From NCBI RefSeq assembly GCF_902806685.2, contig NC_048560.1, positions 6,104,212 through 6,168,211 on the forward strand: a DNA stretch of 64,000 nt. Direction: 5' to 3'. Both the position numbers and the translations under genes were made by a program. Shown here one piece after another: positions 12,781 to 52,791 of this stretch (positions are counted from its first letter, which is position 1; each line of letters opens with the position of its first letter). Under the pieces are notes generated by a model that was given only the letters and a program-made list of their open reading frames with translations, had not been told where the DNA came from and made no database searches. This DNA comes from Maniola hyperantus (taxonomy: Eukaryota; Arthropoda; Insecta; Lepidoptera; Nymphalidae).

Positions 12781-13594
12781 CTAATAAACAGTGTTTATTA
12801 ATTTCTGGAAGTATATTATTTTCGTTTGTTATTGCCTATCAAGTATTTTGTATTTTCCTTATTATGTCATTCATTATGTACATAATTACAATATACTAGA
12901 CTAGATAATGGTCACACTAGATAATGCCAGCGACTTCGTCCGCGTGGATTTAAGGATTTACAAAAATCTCACTTGAACTCTTTGATTTTCTGGTGGATGA
13001 AAAGTAGCCTATTTCCGTCTCCAAGATGAAACCCTCAAACCCCCAAACGTGAAAATCGGTTAAACGGATGAGCCGTGAAAATATATCAGCACGGCGATTG
13101 TCTAAAACCTGCATCAATCATTATTACAATCTCAATTGTTCTGATTGGCTGAATTTGTGCGATTCTTGTTGCAACAATGCATTGTGGCCAATAGTAAGCG
13201 AGCATTAACCAATCAGAGATGATTGCAATCGTGACATTGTAGCTGTCAAACAACCGCGGTAGAGCCACAGACTGACATACCTACCTATTATACCTACGTA
13301 TTTCATACTATCAATTATTATGGATTATTATAATACTAGATGATGCCCGCGACTTCGGCCGCGTGGATTTAGGCTTTTTAAAATCCTGTGGGAACTTTTT
13401 GGTTTTCCGGGATTAAAATTAGCATAATTATGTCACTTTCCAGGTTTTTAACTATACCCATGCAAAAAATCACGTCGCGTCGATCCGTAGCTTTTTTGCG
13501 CCGTGATTGAAGGACAAACCAACAAACAAACACACTTTCACATTTAGATTCAGATTCAGATTCAGATTTATTCTGCCGACTGAAGAATTCTTAT

Positions 13595-13720
13595 ACAATG
13601 CGACGAGGCTCAATTGGCACTTGAATGACATTGACAGGGGGGCGCTGTTGGAGAAAAAGGCAACCTTAGTTCCGATTTTTGCCACGCGCCAAGATAGCCT
13701 TGTCGCACTGTACACAGGTG
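13595..13720. mobile_element. CAGTGCGAC-type MITE
   Basis: Inverted ends ACAATGCGACGAGGCT and AGCCTTGTCGCACTGTA, with interior GACATTGACAGGGGGGCGCT. A second copy in opposite orientation is at 43335-43498, just after the hppy 3' UTR. Confidence -1.
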
Positions 13721-13734
13721 CGCGATTGCCGTAG

Positions 13735-13890
13735 AATGACAGCTACAATGTCACGATCGCAATCACCTCGGATTGGTTGACGCTAGCTCACTATTGGCTA
13801 CAATGCATTGTTGCAACAAGAATTGCACAAATTCAGCCAATCACAACAATTGAGATTGTAATAATGATTGATGCAGGTTTCCCGCAATCG
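13735..13890 (+). mobile_element. CAAT-rich MITE next to hppy exon 1
   Basis: GAATGACAGCTACAATGTCA to GATTGATGCAGGTTTCCCGC. It ends roughly 46 bp before the splice acceptor of the first visible kinase exon; a different MITE (13595-13720) abuts it on the other side. Confidence -1.
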
Positions 13891-13936
13891 AGGTGCAGTT
13901 TATTTAGTAGTTGAAGGATATTTTCCATGTTTCCAG

Positions 13937-42979
<29,043 letters not shown>

Positions 42980-43281
42980 CTTAACGTAATGTGCGCTTAC
43001 GTTTACCGTACAAAACACATGTGCGTTTAACTTTATTCTGCGATAATTGTTCGATTAATTATTAAAAATGATTAAATAATTATGTGCATTAATCGTAATC
43101 GTACAAATAAAATGTACGTTTGACTTTATCTTTGGCGTTTGGTTTTTAGCTGAGGAATAATTTTGATATTTTTACTTTTGGAACATTGGAAATCTGTGAA
43201 AAAGTCATATTAATTCGCCATTTAAAGATTATTTGGTGATTGAAAATCAGTCATGAAAGAAAGTATTTGATTTGTAATAAA
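42980..43281 (+). terminator. hppy 3' UTR with polyadenylation signals
   Basis: After the TAA stop the sequence is AT-rich and non-coding. Canonical AATAAA hexamers occur at 43106-43111 and 43276-43281 on the coding strand. Either could specify the mRNA 3' end; a MITE begins soon after (about 43335). Confidence -1.
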
Positions 43282-43334
43282 TAATTCCGGGGCTCGAAGT
43301 AGGAGTTTGTTTAAATGATCTATTTTGTCTTACA

Positions 43335-43498
43335 GTGCGACTAGGCTATCTTGGCGCGTGGCGAAAATCGAAACTAACGTTGCCGTCAAGTGTCCCCTTT
43401 GTATTTGTTTGAATATTCTAAGCCTTTGTTCTCCAACAGCGCCCCCCTGTCAATGTCATTCAAGTGCCAAGAGAGCCTTGTCGCACTGTAAAATGCCA
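43335..43498. mobile_element. CAGTGCGAC-type MITE
   Basis: Ends CAGTGCGACTAGGCTATC and CCTTGTCGCACTG, interior AGCGCCCCCCTGTCAATGTC; TTA/TAA on the flanks. It lies about 55 bp after the second hppy polyadenylation hexamer. Confidence -1.
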
Positions 43499-43694
43499 GT
43501 TATAGGTTATGAATTTTATGGATGTGTAGCCTTTTTTATACGAATGAATAATATTATCAAATATATTCAAAATGGGCCGAAAAGTATCGTTTATATTAAT
43601 ATTGGTGTTTTATATTCGATATACGGCCGAAATTAATAATCGACCCTATCTGTAATCTGTAGATTATCGATAGGTTACTTACCAACGTTGTTGT

Positions 43695-44010
43695 TTGGCA
43701 ATGAAGAAAGCTATGCCTGGACTTTTTCTACGGGATCAAATCAGATATGAGGAGATCTGTAGGAGAACTAGAGTAACCGACATAGCGCAGCGGGTTGCGA
43801 AGCTGAAGAGTGGCTTAGGCAGGACATTTAGTTCAAAAAACCAGACGGTGGGTTCCCAAGGTGCTAAAATGGCGAACTCGCACCGGAAAGTGCAGTTGGA
43901 AGAACCTCCACTAGGTGGACAAACGACATCAAATGAGGCATAGGGAGCCACTGGATGGTGGCGCAAGAAACCTATGTCCAGCTGTGGACGTCTATCGGTT
44001 GACGATGATG
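43695..44010 (+). mobile_element. LINE 3' fragment
   Basis: Encodes PGLFLRDQIRYEEICRRTRV and TDIAQRVAKLK, then a diverged tail ending CTATCGGTTGACGATGATGA. Same LINE family as 35947-36335 and 31705-31917. Just downstream of hppy. Confidence -1.
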
Positions 44011-44058
44011 ATTCTTGTGTGAGGTCTGTTTTGTCAATTAACAACGTCGCTAAACTTC

Positions 44059-44450
44059 TAGGCCAGTAAATAAACCCGTTTTTTTTTGGTCAACATCGCA
44101 CTAAATTTCCGATCCAATATTTTTTTTAGGTCAAGGGTCACTTATTGACCATAAAATCATAAAATGCTGACAGATCCAGGTGGAGCATCGATCGTAATCT
44201 TGAAGGAAAGTTTTTGGCCGATATCTCGCAAACTATCCACTTTAGGGCAAAAGTTATGTAGACCATTATTGTAGACAGTAAAATTTCGCAACTTTTGTTT
44301 TCTGTAATCTTTTTTGTGATTTTATGTTCAGTAAGTGACCCTTAACCTAACATCAGGTGACCCGCCTGCTCGTTTGCTCGCTATATCTATTTAAAAAAAA
44401 AATGGATCGGAAATTTAGCGTGAGGTTAAATGCTCTATTTACTGGCCTAT
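44059..44450. mobile_element. MITE with AGGCCAGTAAAT ends
   Basis: TAGGCCAGTAAATAAA and TTTACTGGCCTA ends; internal inverted blocks AAATTTCCGATCCA / TGGATCGGAAATTT and GGGTCACTTATTGACC-like / GTAAGTGACCCTTAACC. About 390 bp. Downstream of hppy. Confidence -1.
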
Positions 44451-44569
44451 TCATGAAAAGTGAAATTAATGTTTAGTATAAAAGTACACTGCCATTAATT
44501 TATATCCATTCCAATGGATGTATTTGATTGTATGAAGCAATAATTATTATACAGCGAATGACATTTTAA

Positions 44570-45130
44570 AAGGGGTTTGAATATTTTAGTATGGAGTCTG
44601 GCCTACCTAGTAGTCCGCCATTTTCTTTTTATTTAAAAACTAGCTGATGCCTGCGACTTCGTCCGCGTGGAATTAGGTTTTTAAAAATCCCGTGGGAACT
44701 CTTTGTTTTAACGGAATAAATAGTAGCCTATGTCACTCTCCAGGTCTTTATCTATACCCATACAAAAAATCACGTCAATCCGTTGCACCGTTGCGACGTG
44801 ATTGAAGGACAAACCAATAAACTAACAAACAAACACACTTTCGCATTTATAATGCTTATAGCGGCCACGCATATAATCTGTTTCATTCAATAGCTGGCAT
44901 CAATACAAACAAGTATTGTATGAGACAAAATCTTCTAAAGTGTCGCGTTTCCGAGATATAAACTATCTTTGTACTGGCTAGTGTTTTACTGATGACTCCA
45001 CCAGTACAACTTTGATAGCTTATATCTCGGAAAAGTGACGCTTTAGATAGGCTTTATGTGTGGTATTTTTTAAAGAAAAAGAGATAAATGGCCGACTACT
45101 AGGTAGGCCAAAATCTTCAAAGTCCTTTCA
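44570..45130. mobile_element. Inverted-repeat element split by a family-A' insertion
   Basis: GGCCTACCTAGTAGTCCGCC on the left is mirrored by GGCCGACTACTAGGTAGGCC on the right; GTGTCGCGTTTCCGAGATAT mirrors ATATCTCGGAAAAGTGACGC inside. A family-A' module (44640-44858) interrupts the left arm. Confidence -1.
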
Positions 45131-45896
45131 TTGGTATTTTTTTCGTATTTTTTTTTGTTTTGGACCTTTTTGCTATGAGTAGGCGTTAGTTTAGAAATAA
45201 GGCTCAAAGCAGATTGATTGGGCCGCAGCGACGCGTCTTCGCTTCGCTTCGATCCTGCTTGAGTCCTACTTTGGTTACGGTTTAGAATTAAAAAAAACCG
45301 TTATAAACGCTACGCTACGTATTGATACAAATACATGAGTATTCATCGGTATGGCCGATTTTCACTAAGAATTCATGTCATTCAGTAAATCGAATATATA
45401 TAGAACGTATAAACAAAACGGTCGGTTGTAATCAATTATTAAAAATAGGTAAATTAAAAAATCGGTCGATCTCTAGAAAATCGGTCGAAGTTATCGTCAT
45501 AGTTCCCCAAGTTTATGCTCTCTTTCACTTGATTGCAACGTAAATATAAAATATATCTTGGTAACAATTTTTTATGAATTATGATGAACTAACGGTTTTT
45601 TATTCCAAAATATGTATTGTAACAATGATGTATGTAAAAAAAACAAAAACGACTATATTATACTAGACCCTTCACCGCTAAGACGTTCAAATATTACCTA
45701 CTTAATGAATTTTTTTGACTCCATTTTGACAGTTCTTGTATTAAGAGGTGTCATATTTTGACGTCTTATATACCTAGTTGAGGTTTCAATATTATAGAAA
45801 ATTAGGCTCAAGACACATTAGCGCAGAATATCAATGAAACGAAGCATCTTTACTATAAAAAATGTTACAAAGTATACTGCGCTTAAGGCGAGTCAC

Positions 45897-46302
45897 CGAG
45901 GCTAAGCGGAAAAAACTGGTTTGCTAGATCATGCATGCATGTTTTAGGTATTTACTATTAAATAATGGCCTTGCTAAAAATATACAATATACCTAAAGAC
46001 ATTGTCTAAAGAATGTGCTACTTTGATACACAATAGGAAGTACTTCACTCGATCAAATAAAATCTTGAAATAAGCCGAAATAAAAGTCTAAAACGAATTA
46101 TTTAATACTAAAATTTCTGACTTGGCAAATAATTTTTGTATGGAAATATTTGTCTTTAAGTACTACAGAGAACCTGCTAAATTTTGGTTTTCAACAGGAC
46201 TTCTATAATTTATTAAATTCAAATTTAACGTTTGAAACACAGAATTTGAACGTTGCCAAGCGGTTTACTTCAAAGCCGCGCTGCCCGCCTCGGTGACTCG
46301 CC
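45897..46302. mobile_element. piggyBac-like MITE with TTAA target duplication
   Basis: 406 bp with ends GGCGAGTCACCGAGGC and GCCTCGGTGACTCGCC flanked by TTAA on each side (45893-45896, 46303-46306). TTAA duplication is the hallmark of piggyBac transposition. No ORF. Confidence -1.
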
Positions 46303-47029
46303 TTAATCCTCACTGTGTAATATATTTTGGGTGAAGCAAAAAAAATAGACATGCCCACGCGCGTCAATTGGCGTCGGATGTGTTGGTCGCGAGGATGTGT
46401 TCCACATGAAGTACATTACATACTATTCTTTGTATTAGAAAAGACGAGTTGCGCCGCGTTTCGAATCTCCGTCAATGTGCCTTGAACTTAAGAAGGGGTT
46501 GTGTTATTTCGTATAAAAATGTATTAACATACTGACTAACAATGTATTTAAAACAACCAAACATGTGATTAAAATGATCGGGTACTCGTAATTGTAATAA
46601 TGAGTAGTAAAAATATATTTAAAAAAGACAATTTTCCCGTATTATAAATAAATATAAATAATATAGATTTAAAATTATAGAAATTTTGAAAATAATTTAA
46701 AGCTCGCTTGTGTATTATTAATTTTTTCTTTTTGTAAATAATAACAAATATTCCAGTTAGTTTTTTAGTAATTTGTATATTATCAATAGAGTAGACATTT
46801 AATGTAAATCTAGGGTAACTTTGCTTGGCAATCAAACTTTGACGTTCAACAAAAGAGATTTTAATTATTTTGTTTGGAATACATTAACTAAATAAAACGC
46901 TTTTATCTCTATTTTAGAATACTATGTCAAATGTTAATGTATTCTAATAATATTAAAAAAGAAAAATCAATTTTACTTTGATTGTCAAAGTGAATTTTAA
47001 AAGTAAAGTTACTCAGATCGTGTGTATAG

Positions 47030-47180
47030 TTTTACGGCCAAAATTAATAATAATCAATCTATCTATAATCTGTCGATAAGTTACTTAGCAACGTGGTTAT
47101 TTGTCAAGAAAGACGAGACTATTTTTAGCGAAAAACAACGGTGCTATTGACCGATTACGGATAGACTGATTATTAATTTT
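47030..47180. mobile_element. TATCGATAAGTTACTTAGCAACG-type MITE
   Basis: Inverted ends TACGGCCAAAATTAATAAT and ATTATTAATTTTAGCCGTA with CTGTCGATAAGTTACTTAGC inside. Related copies: 47425-47595 and a half-copy at 43612-43705. Confidence -1.
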
Positions 47181-47424
47181 AGCCGTAAATGTATTTAATA
47201 TTTTTTAGTGCAACCTCATTTCTGAGTGAAAGTGGACTGTTATTTATTTGTTATCTATGTCAATTTATTTGTATGCAGGCCTGTGCCTCTCTTTAGCACG
47301 ATTTTTATTAAATAAATAAATAAAAATAATTTTATTAATCTTGCAAGGGTAAACACTGGTTTGGGACACGCATAGTTTAGTAGTATCAAATTGGACAGAC
47401 TAAAACTTAGGACTGATATTTTAT

Positions 47425-47595
47425 CAAATTAATTATTATCAATCCGTTATCTGTCGATAAGGTATTTAGCAACATTGTTATTTGTATAAAAAGACTATAA
47501 AATCAATTTTTGACAAATAACAACGTTATTAGGTAACTTATCGAGAGATTACAGATAGGACTGATTATTATTTATTAATTTCGGCTGTTAATGAC
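47425..47595. mobile_element. Second copy of the same MITE
   Basis: TCTGTCGATAAGGTATTTAG / GGTAACTTATCGAGAGATTA inverted arms around ATTTTTGACAAATAACAACG. Confidence -1.
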
Positions 47596-48208
47596 CAAAT
47601 GATGTTAACCGAGGAATAATTTGGAAATTTTAAAATGGCACTTTTGGCATGAAATTTGACACAAAAAGTTAAAATGGCGCGTGAGGAGTTAAATTTTACG
47701 CGTTTGGCATACTCCTTCCAGGTTAGCCCGCTCCCACCTTAGACTTCATCGTCACTTATTATCAGGTGAGATTGCAGTTAAGGGCTAACTTGTATCTGAA
47801 GAAAAAATAAATTGGAATTTACTTATATTTTTAGGAAATCGAACGGCACCACAAGGTCTGCCGATTTTTTTTTCATGCCATACAAGTCTGTCAAAATTAG
47901 CCCATTAAAACGGTGAGTCCTATTTGATACTAGTGTCAAGTTTATTTTATCCAGTGTAATTGTGACCTTGATTTTTAATTATTATAACGTGAGATTATTA
48001 TTTTATTTACACTTTTAAAAATGTAGCTTTTGATTTTTCGGTAATAGAAATAGTATAATTATAATCAAAGATACATTTTTAAGATTAATATTATCTTAGC
48101 ACCGATTTATTTTTGTTGCAAATGCTATTATTTTAAAAGAAACAATAAGGATTAAATTTATTTACTAAGAATAGAAGATGTAATTTAATACTTATGTTTT
48201 GCTTATAG

Positions 48209-48399
48209 GTCTAACGCAGGTCGTCAATTTTAGTCAGTTAACGCACAGTGCATGTTTACTGATATGTTACAAGCTTTTACCCGACATATCGCTGAAGAAA
48301 ATAGTTCAGATCGACGAATATATTATTATACTAGAACCGATTACTGTAGAACCGATTTTTTGTGGGCTCCGACCGTGCGTCAGTGATCTGCGTTAGGCC
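48209..48399. mobile_element. Small MITE
   Basis: Ends GTCTAACGCAGGTC and GATCTGCGTTAGGC. The 65-codon open frame across it has no recognisable protein features and is regarded as chance. Confidence -1.
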
Positions 48400-49835
48400 T
48401 GAAGTAACCCATTAATAATATACAGATTGTATTTCTTACCACCTATCTTTATGTTTTATTTTATTTTAAATGAACTGTAACGCTTTGAGTAATCCCGTTT
48501 ATTTATACTCCTGAAATAAACTTTTATTTTCGATTTTCGTTTTTTATTTTTCTCTTAGATACTATAGTTCGAAGGTAATCTTAATTTTTGTTACATTTTA
48601 GATGATTTCAAAAAAATATTTCCCACTGAAACTCATCAATTTTAGTTCGGTTATTTAACTGGAATGCCCACAACAAATAGTACCTACTATGATATTAATA
48701 ATTTATTTATGTACTTATTATGATTTTAAGGTGCACGGCATACTGCGAGTTTTTTTATGGTCGGAGAGAATTTACTTTATAAAAAACTAAAGTTCAATTT
48801 ACTTTGGAACAGTTTAGACTAGACGCTTTCACTTTCCCGCAGTATACCTTGAGCCTATAATTGTTTTTTTCGCAAACAACCAACGTGTAATTACCTATCT
48901 AATAATAAAATTATAATTTAGTGTTAGTAATCTCTTTAAACTTTTAAGCTCTCATATCTTGTAGTTTTGAAGGTGTGTACACAATAAGTTAAAAATAATT
49001 GTTAATAGATGCCAGTAAAAATTACTTGGACAAACTAAGAAATTGCATTGACTGTTAAAAATAAATCTTAGGGACGTTATATATAATAACGTTAGGGATA
49101 GGTAACATGAACAAGAAGAATTTTGACAAACATTTTTTTAATTTTAATCTAAATACGAAAAAACAAATTGAGCCTCCTTGAAAAGTAGTTATTTATGCGG
49201 GAACTTTTTTCGCCTCACTTATCGCACCTCAGTATAATGTGATACCATTCGTGAAAATAATACTTTGAGAAGATGAAAAATGGATACCCATTAGGTATTA
49301 AATAGTGCTTGCGCTATAACGTGTACGCACCTTTTTGCTAGATAATTCGCTTCTTTAAAGTCAAGTATTTGCCAAAAATTATGAATATCGGCAAACAGGA
49401 CTGAGAATGGCTGTATTTTAATATCCAAGTGATAGAATTATGATTAGAATACCATAGAACGAGTTCTCGAGTTTAGAGATTAGTTAAGAATAGATTATTA
49501 CGAGAAGACGTAGCTAAGATTTTCCGGAATGCTTAGTAGAATTATTCATTAGTTTAGATTTTTCATTAAAAACCATCCATACAAAAAAAAATGTAATAAT
49601 TGCATTTTGAAGTTTAAATTGAAGACATTTTGACAATAGAAACTTATGATGATCAAGTAGAGCGTACTAATTGTTTTATTCATAATATTCTAGTAAGGCT
49701 GGATTAGCTACGTCTTTAATTTAGCTTAGGTAAGCTAGCTATATGATTATCGGATTGGGCGCACATGGAAACAAAATCGGACCATTTATAATAGTAAATA
49801 TATCCGACCGATTTAAGTAGGTATTCCAAAGTTAA

Positions 49836-49990
49836 GGGCCAGCGTAAACGATTGGCATTTATTCGCGAGTTGTCCATCAAAATAGGACATTCGCATAATG
49901 CGCTAATACCTGCTATGACGACTATGCTGTAGTTAATGGATGACGGACTACTAGTCTCCGCGGACAATAGTCCGTCATCTGCGCTGGCCC
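49836..49990. mobile_element. Harbinger-like MITE, 155 bp, TAA duplication
   Basis: Ends GGGCCAGCG and CGCTGGCCC, flanked by TAA (49833-49835 and 49991-49993). A 3-bp TAA/TTA duplication with GGGCC-type ends fits PIF/Harbinger. Confidence -1.
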
Positions 49991-51229
49991 TAAATATCTT
50001 CAGTAGGTACTCACTAGCCCGAAATGAGGAAGGATCTGGGTAGCCACTGCATATAACCCCCTACCTTTGTGATATTAATAGAAGGGGTCGCTTTTAGCAA
50101 AGAGGATTACCTACAACTTGAAGAGAGCAACTAGAACACAACGAAACAAAAACAAAAAGTTAAAAAAAATGTGAATAAAAAATCGGTAATTTTAGAATTT
50201 GTTCCATGTGCGCTTAGCTTTATCTATCCTACTTAAGACAACCAATTGAACACCAAGATTATCAGTGTTTATGCTGAAAAATCAATTTTTTTAATGTTTG
50301 TTAGTTAGCTTTCCAATTGATAAATTTAAATAATAAAATTAAATGTTAATAATAATTACCATTTCTCGTGTAACTAACAAAATATAATATTGCTAAGAAT
50401 ATTCAAAATTTAAAATGATAATAACTTTATAAGTCTGGCCTGAAAGTCGATTAAAAATTTAAATAAAATAAAAAAGCATAAAATGCTTCTAATATTTTCA
50501 GTATTTTACTATTTATCCTATCTATATCGGTATTGAATTCACTTTGAAGAAATCAAGTCTATCTGTTCCTGTCACAGATTAAAGAGAATAAATTACCTAC
50601 AGTAAGAGGACTCCATCATATTAAACAGATCCCGAAGTACTACGATATACTATGTGTATATACCGATGCTATGCGACGCTATGTTGGTACTTATATAAAA
50701 AATTATGGTCTTATTTGTTAGGCTTCATGATCCTTCTATATTTTTTCTTTAGTCTGTGCCGGTTACTTCTAATTTCAATGATTTTTACTAGCCTACACAG
50801 ACAACCTTCGATCCAACTAAGGCGAATCCCGCTAAACTCGAGCGCAGAAAAGAAAAACAATTTATATTAGATAATAATATTAGTAGGTATATTTTAAGCG
50901 ACTACCTGCTCCAATCATTAGAATACATCGCTCTTCTGTTCGAAAATAGATACATATATATCGGTCCGATTCGCCTTAGTTTTGATCTAGTAGCTCTAGA
51001 GCAACAAAATTTGCTAAAGATTTTACTATATAAAAATTAGTCTTCAATTTTTCTCTAATCTTATAATCAAGTAATGAAACAATAATTTATAATAGTAAAA
51101 TAAATTGAATTATAATCAAAGATACTAAAAAATAGAATTATAGTTTTGCGAAATACTTAGTTTATATACGAGTATATTTTCGTTATATAACGGTAGTATA
51201 ACTCGTGCTAATAATAATCGACTTAAAAT

Positions 51230-51303
51230 TGGCGGCATTCCCTCTCACTTACGCTTACACCTGTGTATAGTGCGTGAGAGAGAATAATTAGCGCCGCCAT
51301 TTT
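51230..51303. repeat. Short inverted repeat, GGCGGC(A)TTCCCTCTCAC
   Basis: TGGCGGCATTCCCTCTCACT is mirrored by TGAGAGAGAATAATTAGCGC CGCCA-type sequence; a related hairpin is at 32205-32275 in the hppy intron before exon 13. Confidence -1.
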
Positions 51304-51824
51304 GATTCCTTTATTTATCGGCATGAGCTACATACTCTGGTTTTCCTCAGTCTGCTTAAAAGTTAAATGAATTCAAAAATATATTCGGCGAAACGCGTAA
51401 GCGACGCGATTTTCCTTTAGTCCTTCTGGAGTTAGGTTATTCACTCATAGAATGTACTATTCTGTAACAAGAGTAACAAGGTCGTAACTCGTATGCGCTG
51501 TGTAAAGTGCACCTTATTAGTATTTCAGTGCGAAGCTACTTGTTTACCTTTTTAGTAAACTAAGGAAAACCAACGTATACTAATTCCTCGGAGTGTAAAT
51601 AATGTAGGTAGACATAGAATGTAAAGGGAATGTCACGAGTTGTCAATGTTAATTCCAGATTGTTTCTGAGCAAATTTTATCCTGAATAAAGTGATTAAAT
51701 ATTTAAATTGATGTTTGTTTTATTTTGAAACCAATAACTTAATTTTTTTTATTCGGCTACAAATTAGTAAGAATTAAAATTTATGGTAGATCCTGCAATA
51801 AAACAATAGTGAAAAATTTATATT

Positions 51825-51830
51825 TTTATT
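51825..51830 (-). terminator. Polyadenylation signal for the small ORF / Chrac-14 unit
   Basis: AATAAA on the minus strand (TTTATT on the plus), about 160 nt downstream of the 82-codon ORF stop. It is the first canonical hexamer beyond that ORF. Confidence -1.
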
Positions 51831-51992
51831 AACCTTAATCATAAAGATGCCTTCTAGACATCAAATACATTATTGTGTAATGTATTACATTATTGAAAAA
51901 ATATACCAACTCAGGAAAATCACATTTTATATTTATGGTGATTGCAAAACGAGTATGTAGTCCAATCTGACCAGAGAGCAGATACTCTAAAT

Positions 51993-52241
51993 TTAATTTA
52001 GAGAAAGAGACCTGGCATTTGGTACTATCTCAATTTTAACAACTTTACAGGATGAAGGAAGAATCTTGTTTTCTTCAACTACATACCAAGCGATTGTCTG
52101 TATATTTTGCACTACAATCTTTTGCTTTTTATTCAACCATTCATTCGCCTCTATAGCTCTGAGCAAATTTGACTGTCTTCTAACAATGTCAACTTGAAGG
52201 CCTACAACCTTGCTATGGTGACTGCCTGACATTTTTTTCAT
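51993..52241 (-). CDS. Small hypothetical protein downstream of Chrac-14
   Basis: An 82-codon ORF on the Chrac-14 strand, starting 190 nt after the Chrac-14 stop. I do not recognise it. It reads like real protein rather than repeat: charged and amphipathic stretches (VVGLQVDIVRRQSNLLRAIE, ANEWLNKKQKIVVQNIQTIA) suggest two helices; there is no signal peptide or membrane segment. A second ATG three codons in (aaaaaaATGTC) may be the true start. An AATAAA lies inside the ORF (52128-52133) and another 160 nt beyond its stop (51825-51830). It could be a second cistron, a terminal exon of a separate gene, or simply open 3' UTR. Confidence -1.
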   Translation of the reverse strand: MKKMSGSHHSKVVGLQVDIVRRQSNLLRAIEANEWLNKKQKIVVQNIQTIAWYVVEENKILPSSCKVVKIEIVPNARSLSLN

Positions 52242-52431
52242 TAATGGCTAAAATACGCTATTGCAGTAATAATACTATTAGTTCAGCCAATCACAACAAT
52301 TGCGATTGTAAAGTGTAGATTGTAGAGTGATCATCAATTCATCACATCTTAATGCAAAGGGGGCTGCAACCCTCGAGCATAACACATTTATAACCTTAAA
52401 AAATTACACTATTTATAAAAAGTATATCACA

Positions 52432-52791
52432 CTAATCATCCTCAACCATTTCCACATCGTCACAATCATCCTTTTTCTTCCCTGAGGCCATCTTTTTCGC
52501 AGAAACAACTTGCTTGTAATGCTCCAAAGCTTCCCGCAAAGGCTCTACAAATCTGTCGAATTCTATATCGGTCATCGCTTCTAACACATCCTGACCTGTT
52601 AGAGCTTTCCTCTTATTGTTTTTTACTATATTTGTAGCAGCAGAGGTCACGTATAAAACGAAAACTGAAGCGGCTTTTGCTAAGCCGGTACGGGCTTCTT
52701 TCGATATGGCTACTCCATCTGGTAAAGATTCTTTCACGATCCTAGTGACGACTGTCAGCGGGAGGTTGATATCTTCGAGCTTTTCGGCCAT
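52432..52791 (-). CDS. Chrac-14: CHRAC-14 / DNA polymerase epsilon subunit 3 (histone-fold protein)
   Basis: Complete 119-codon single-exon ORF starting at ATG 52791 ([20 protein letters not shown]). The family dimerises with a POLE4/CHRAC-16 partner through an H2B-like histone fold; it is a subunit of DNA polymerase epsilon and of the CHRAC and ATAC chromatin complexes in the nucleus. Visible: histone-fold alpha1 ([17 protein letters not shown]), long alpha2 ([20 protein letters not shown]), [19 protein letters not shown] (loop2/alpha3) and the alphaC helix [14 protein letters not shown], then a Lys-rich segment and an acidic tail ([12 protein letters not shown]). Length is close to the fly protein. 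Nothing is truncated. The first AATAAA on this strand is 52128-52133, about 300 nt past the stop; a hAT-like element begins 115 bp upstream of the ATG. Confidence -1.
   Translation of the reverse strand: MAEKLEDINLPLTVVTRIVKESLPDGVAISKEARTGLAKAASVFVLYVTSAATNIVKNNKRKALTGQDVLEAMTDIEFDRFVEPLREALEHYKQVVSAKKMASGKKKDDCDDVEMVEDD

Larger units (their letters stand above)
1..13936. other. Repeat-filled stretch without recognisable exon
   Basis: I found no exon encoding the expected MAP4K N-terminus (start Met, GSGTYGDVYK-type loop) and no other gene. The small ORFs at 6557-7290 overlap on both strands and resemble no protein I know. Most of the stretch is assigned to the repeats listed separately; it is probably intron or 5' flank of the kinase gene. 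Confidence -1.
43282..51824. other. Intergenic region between hppy and Chrac-14
   Basis: AT-rich, with the MITEs and LINE fragment listed. Stretches such as 46570-47030, 48400-49830 and 49995-51230 show no recognisable gene, RNA or repeat; the few open frames are short, AT-rich and without protein character. Confidence -1.

Noticed and set aside
48199..48396. 65-codon ORF (MLIGLTQVVNF...)
   Set aside because: Lies entirely within a small element with inverted ends CTAACGCAG / CTGCGTTAG; no protein features.
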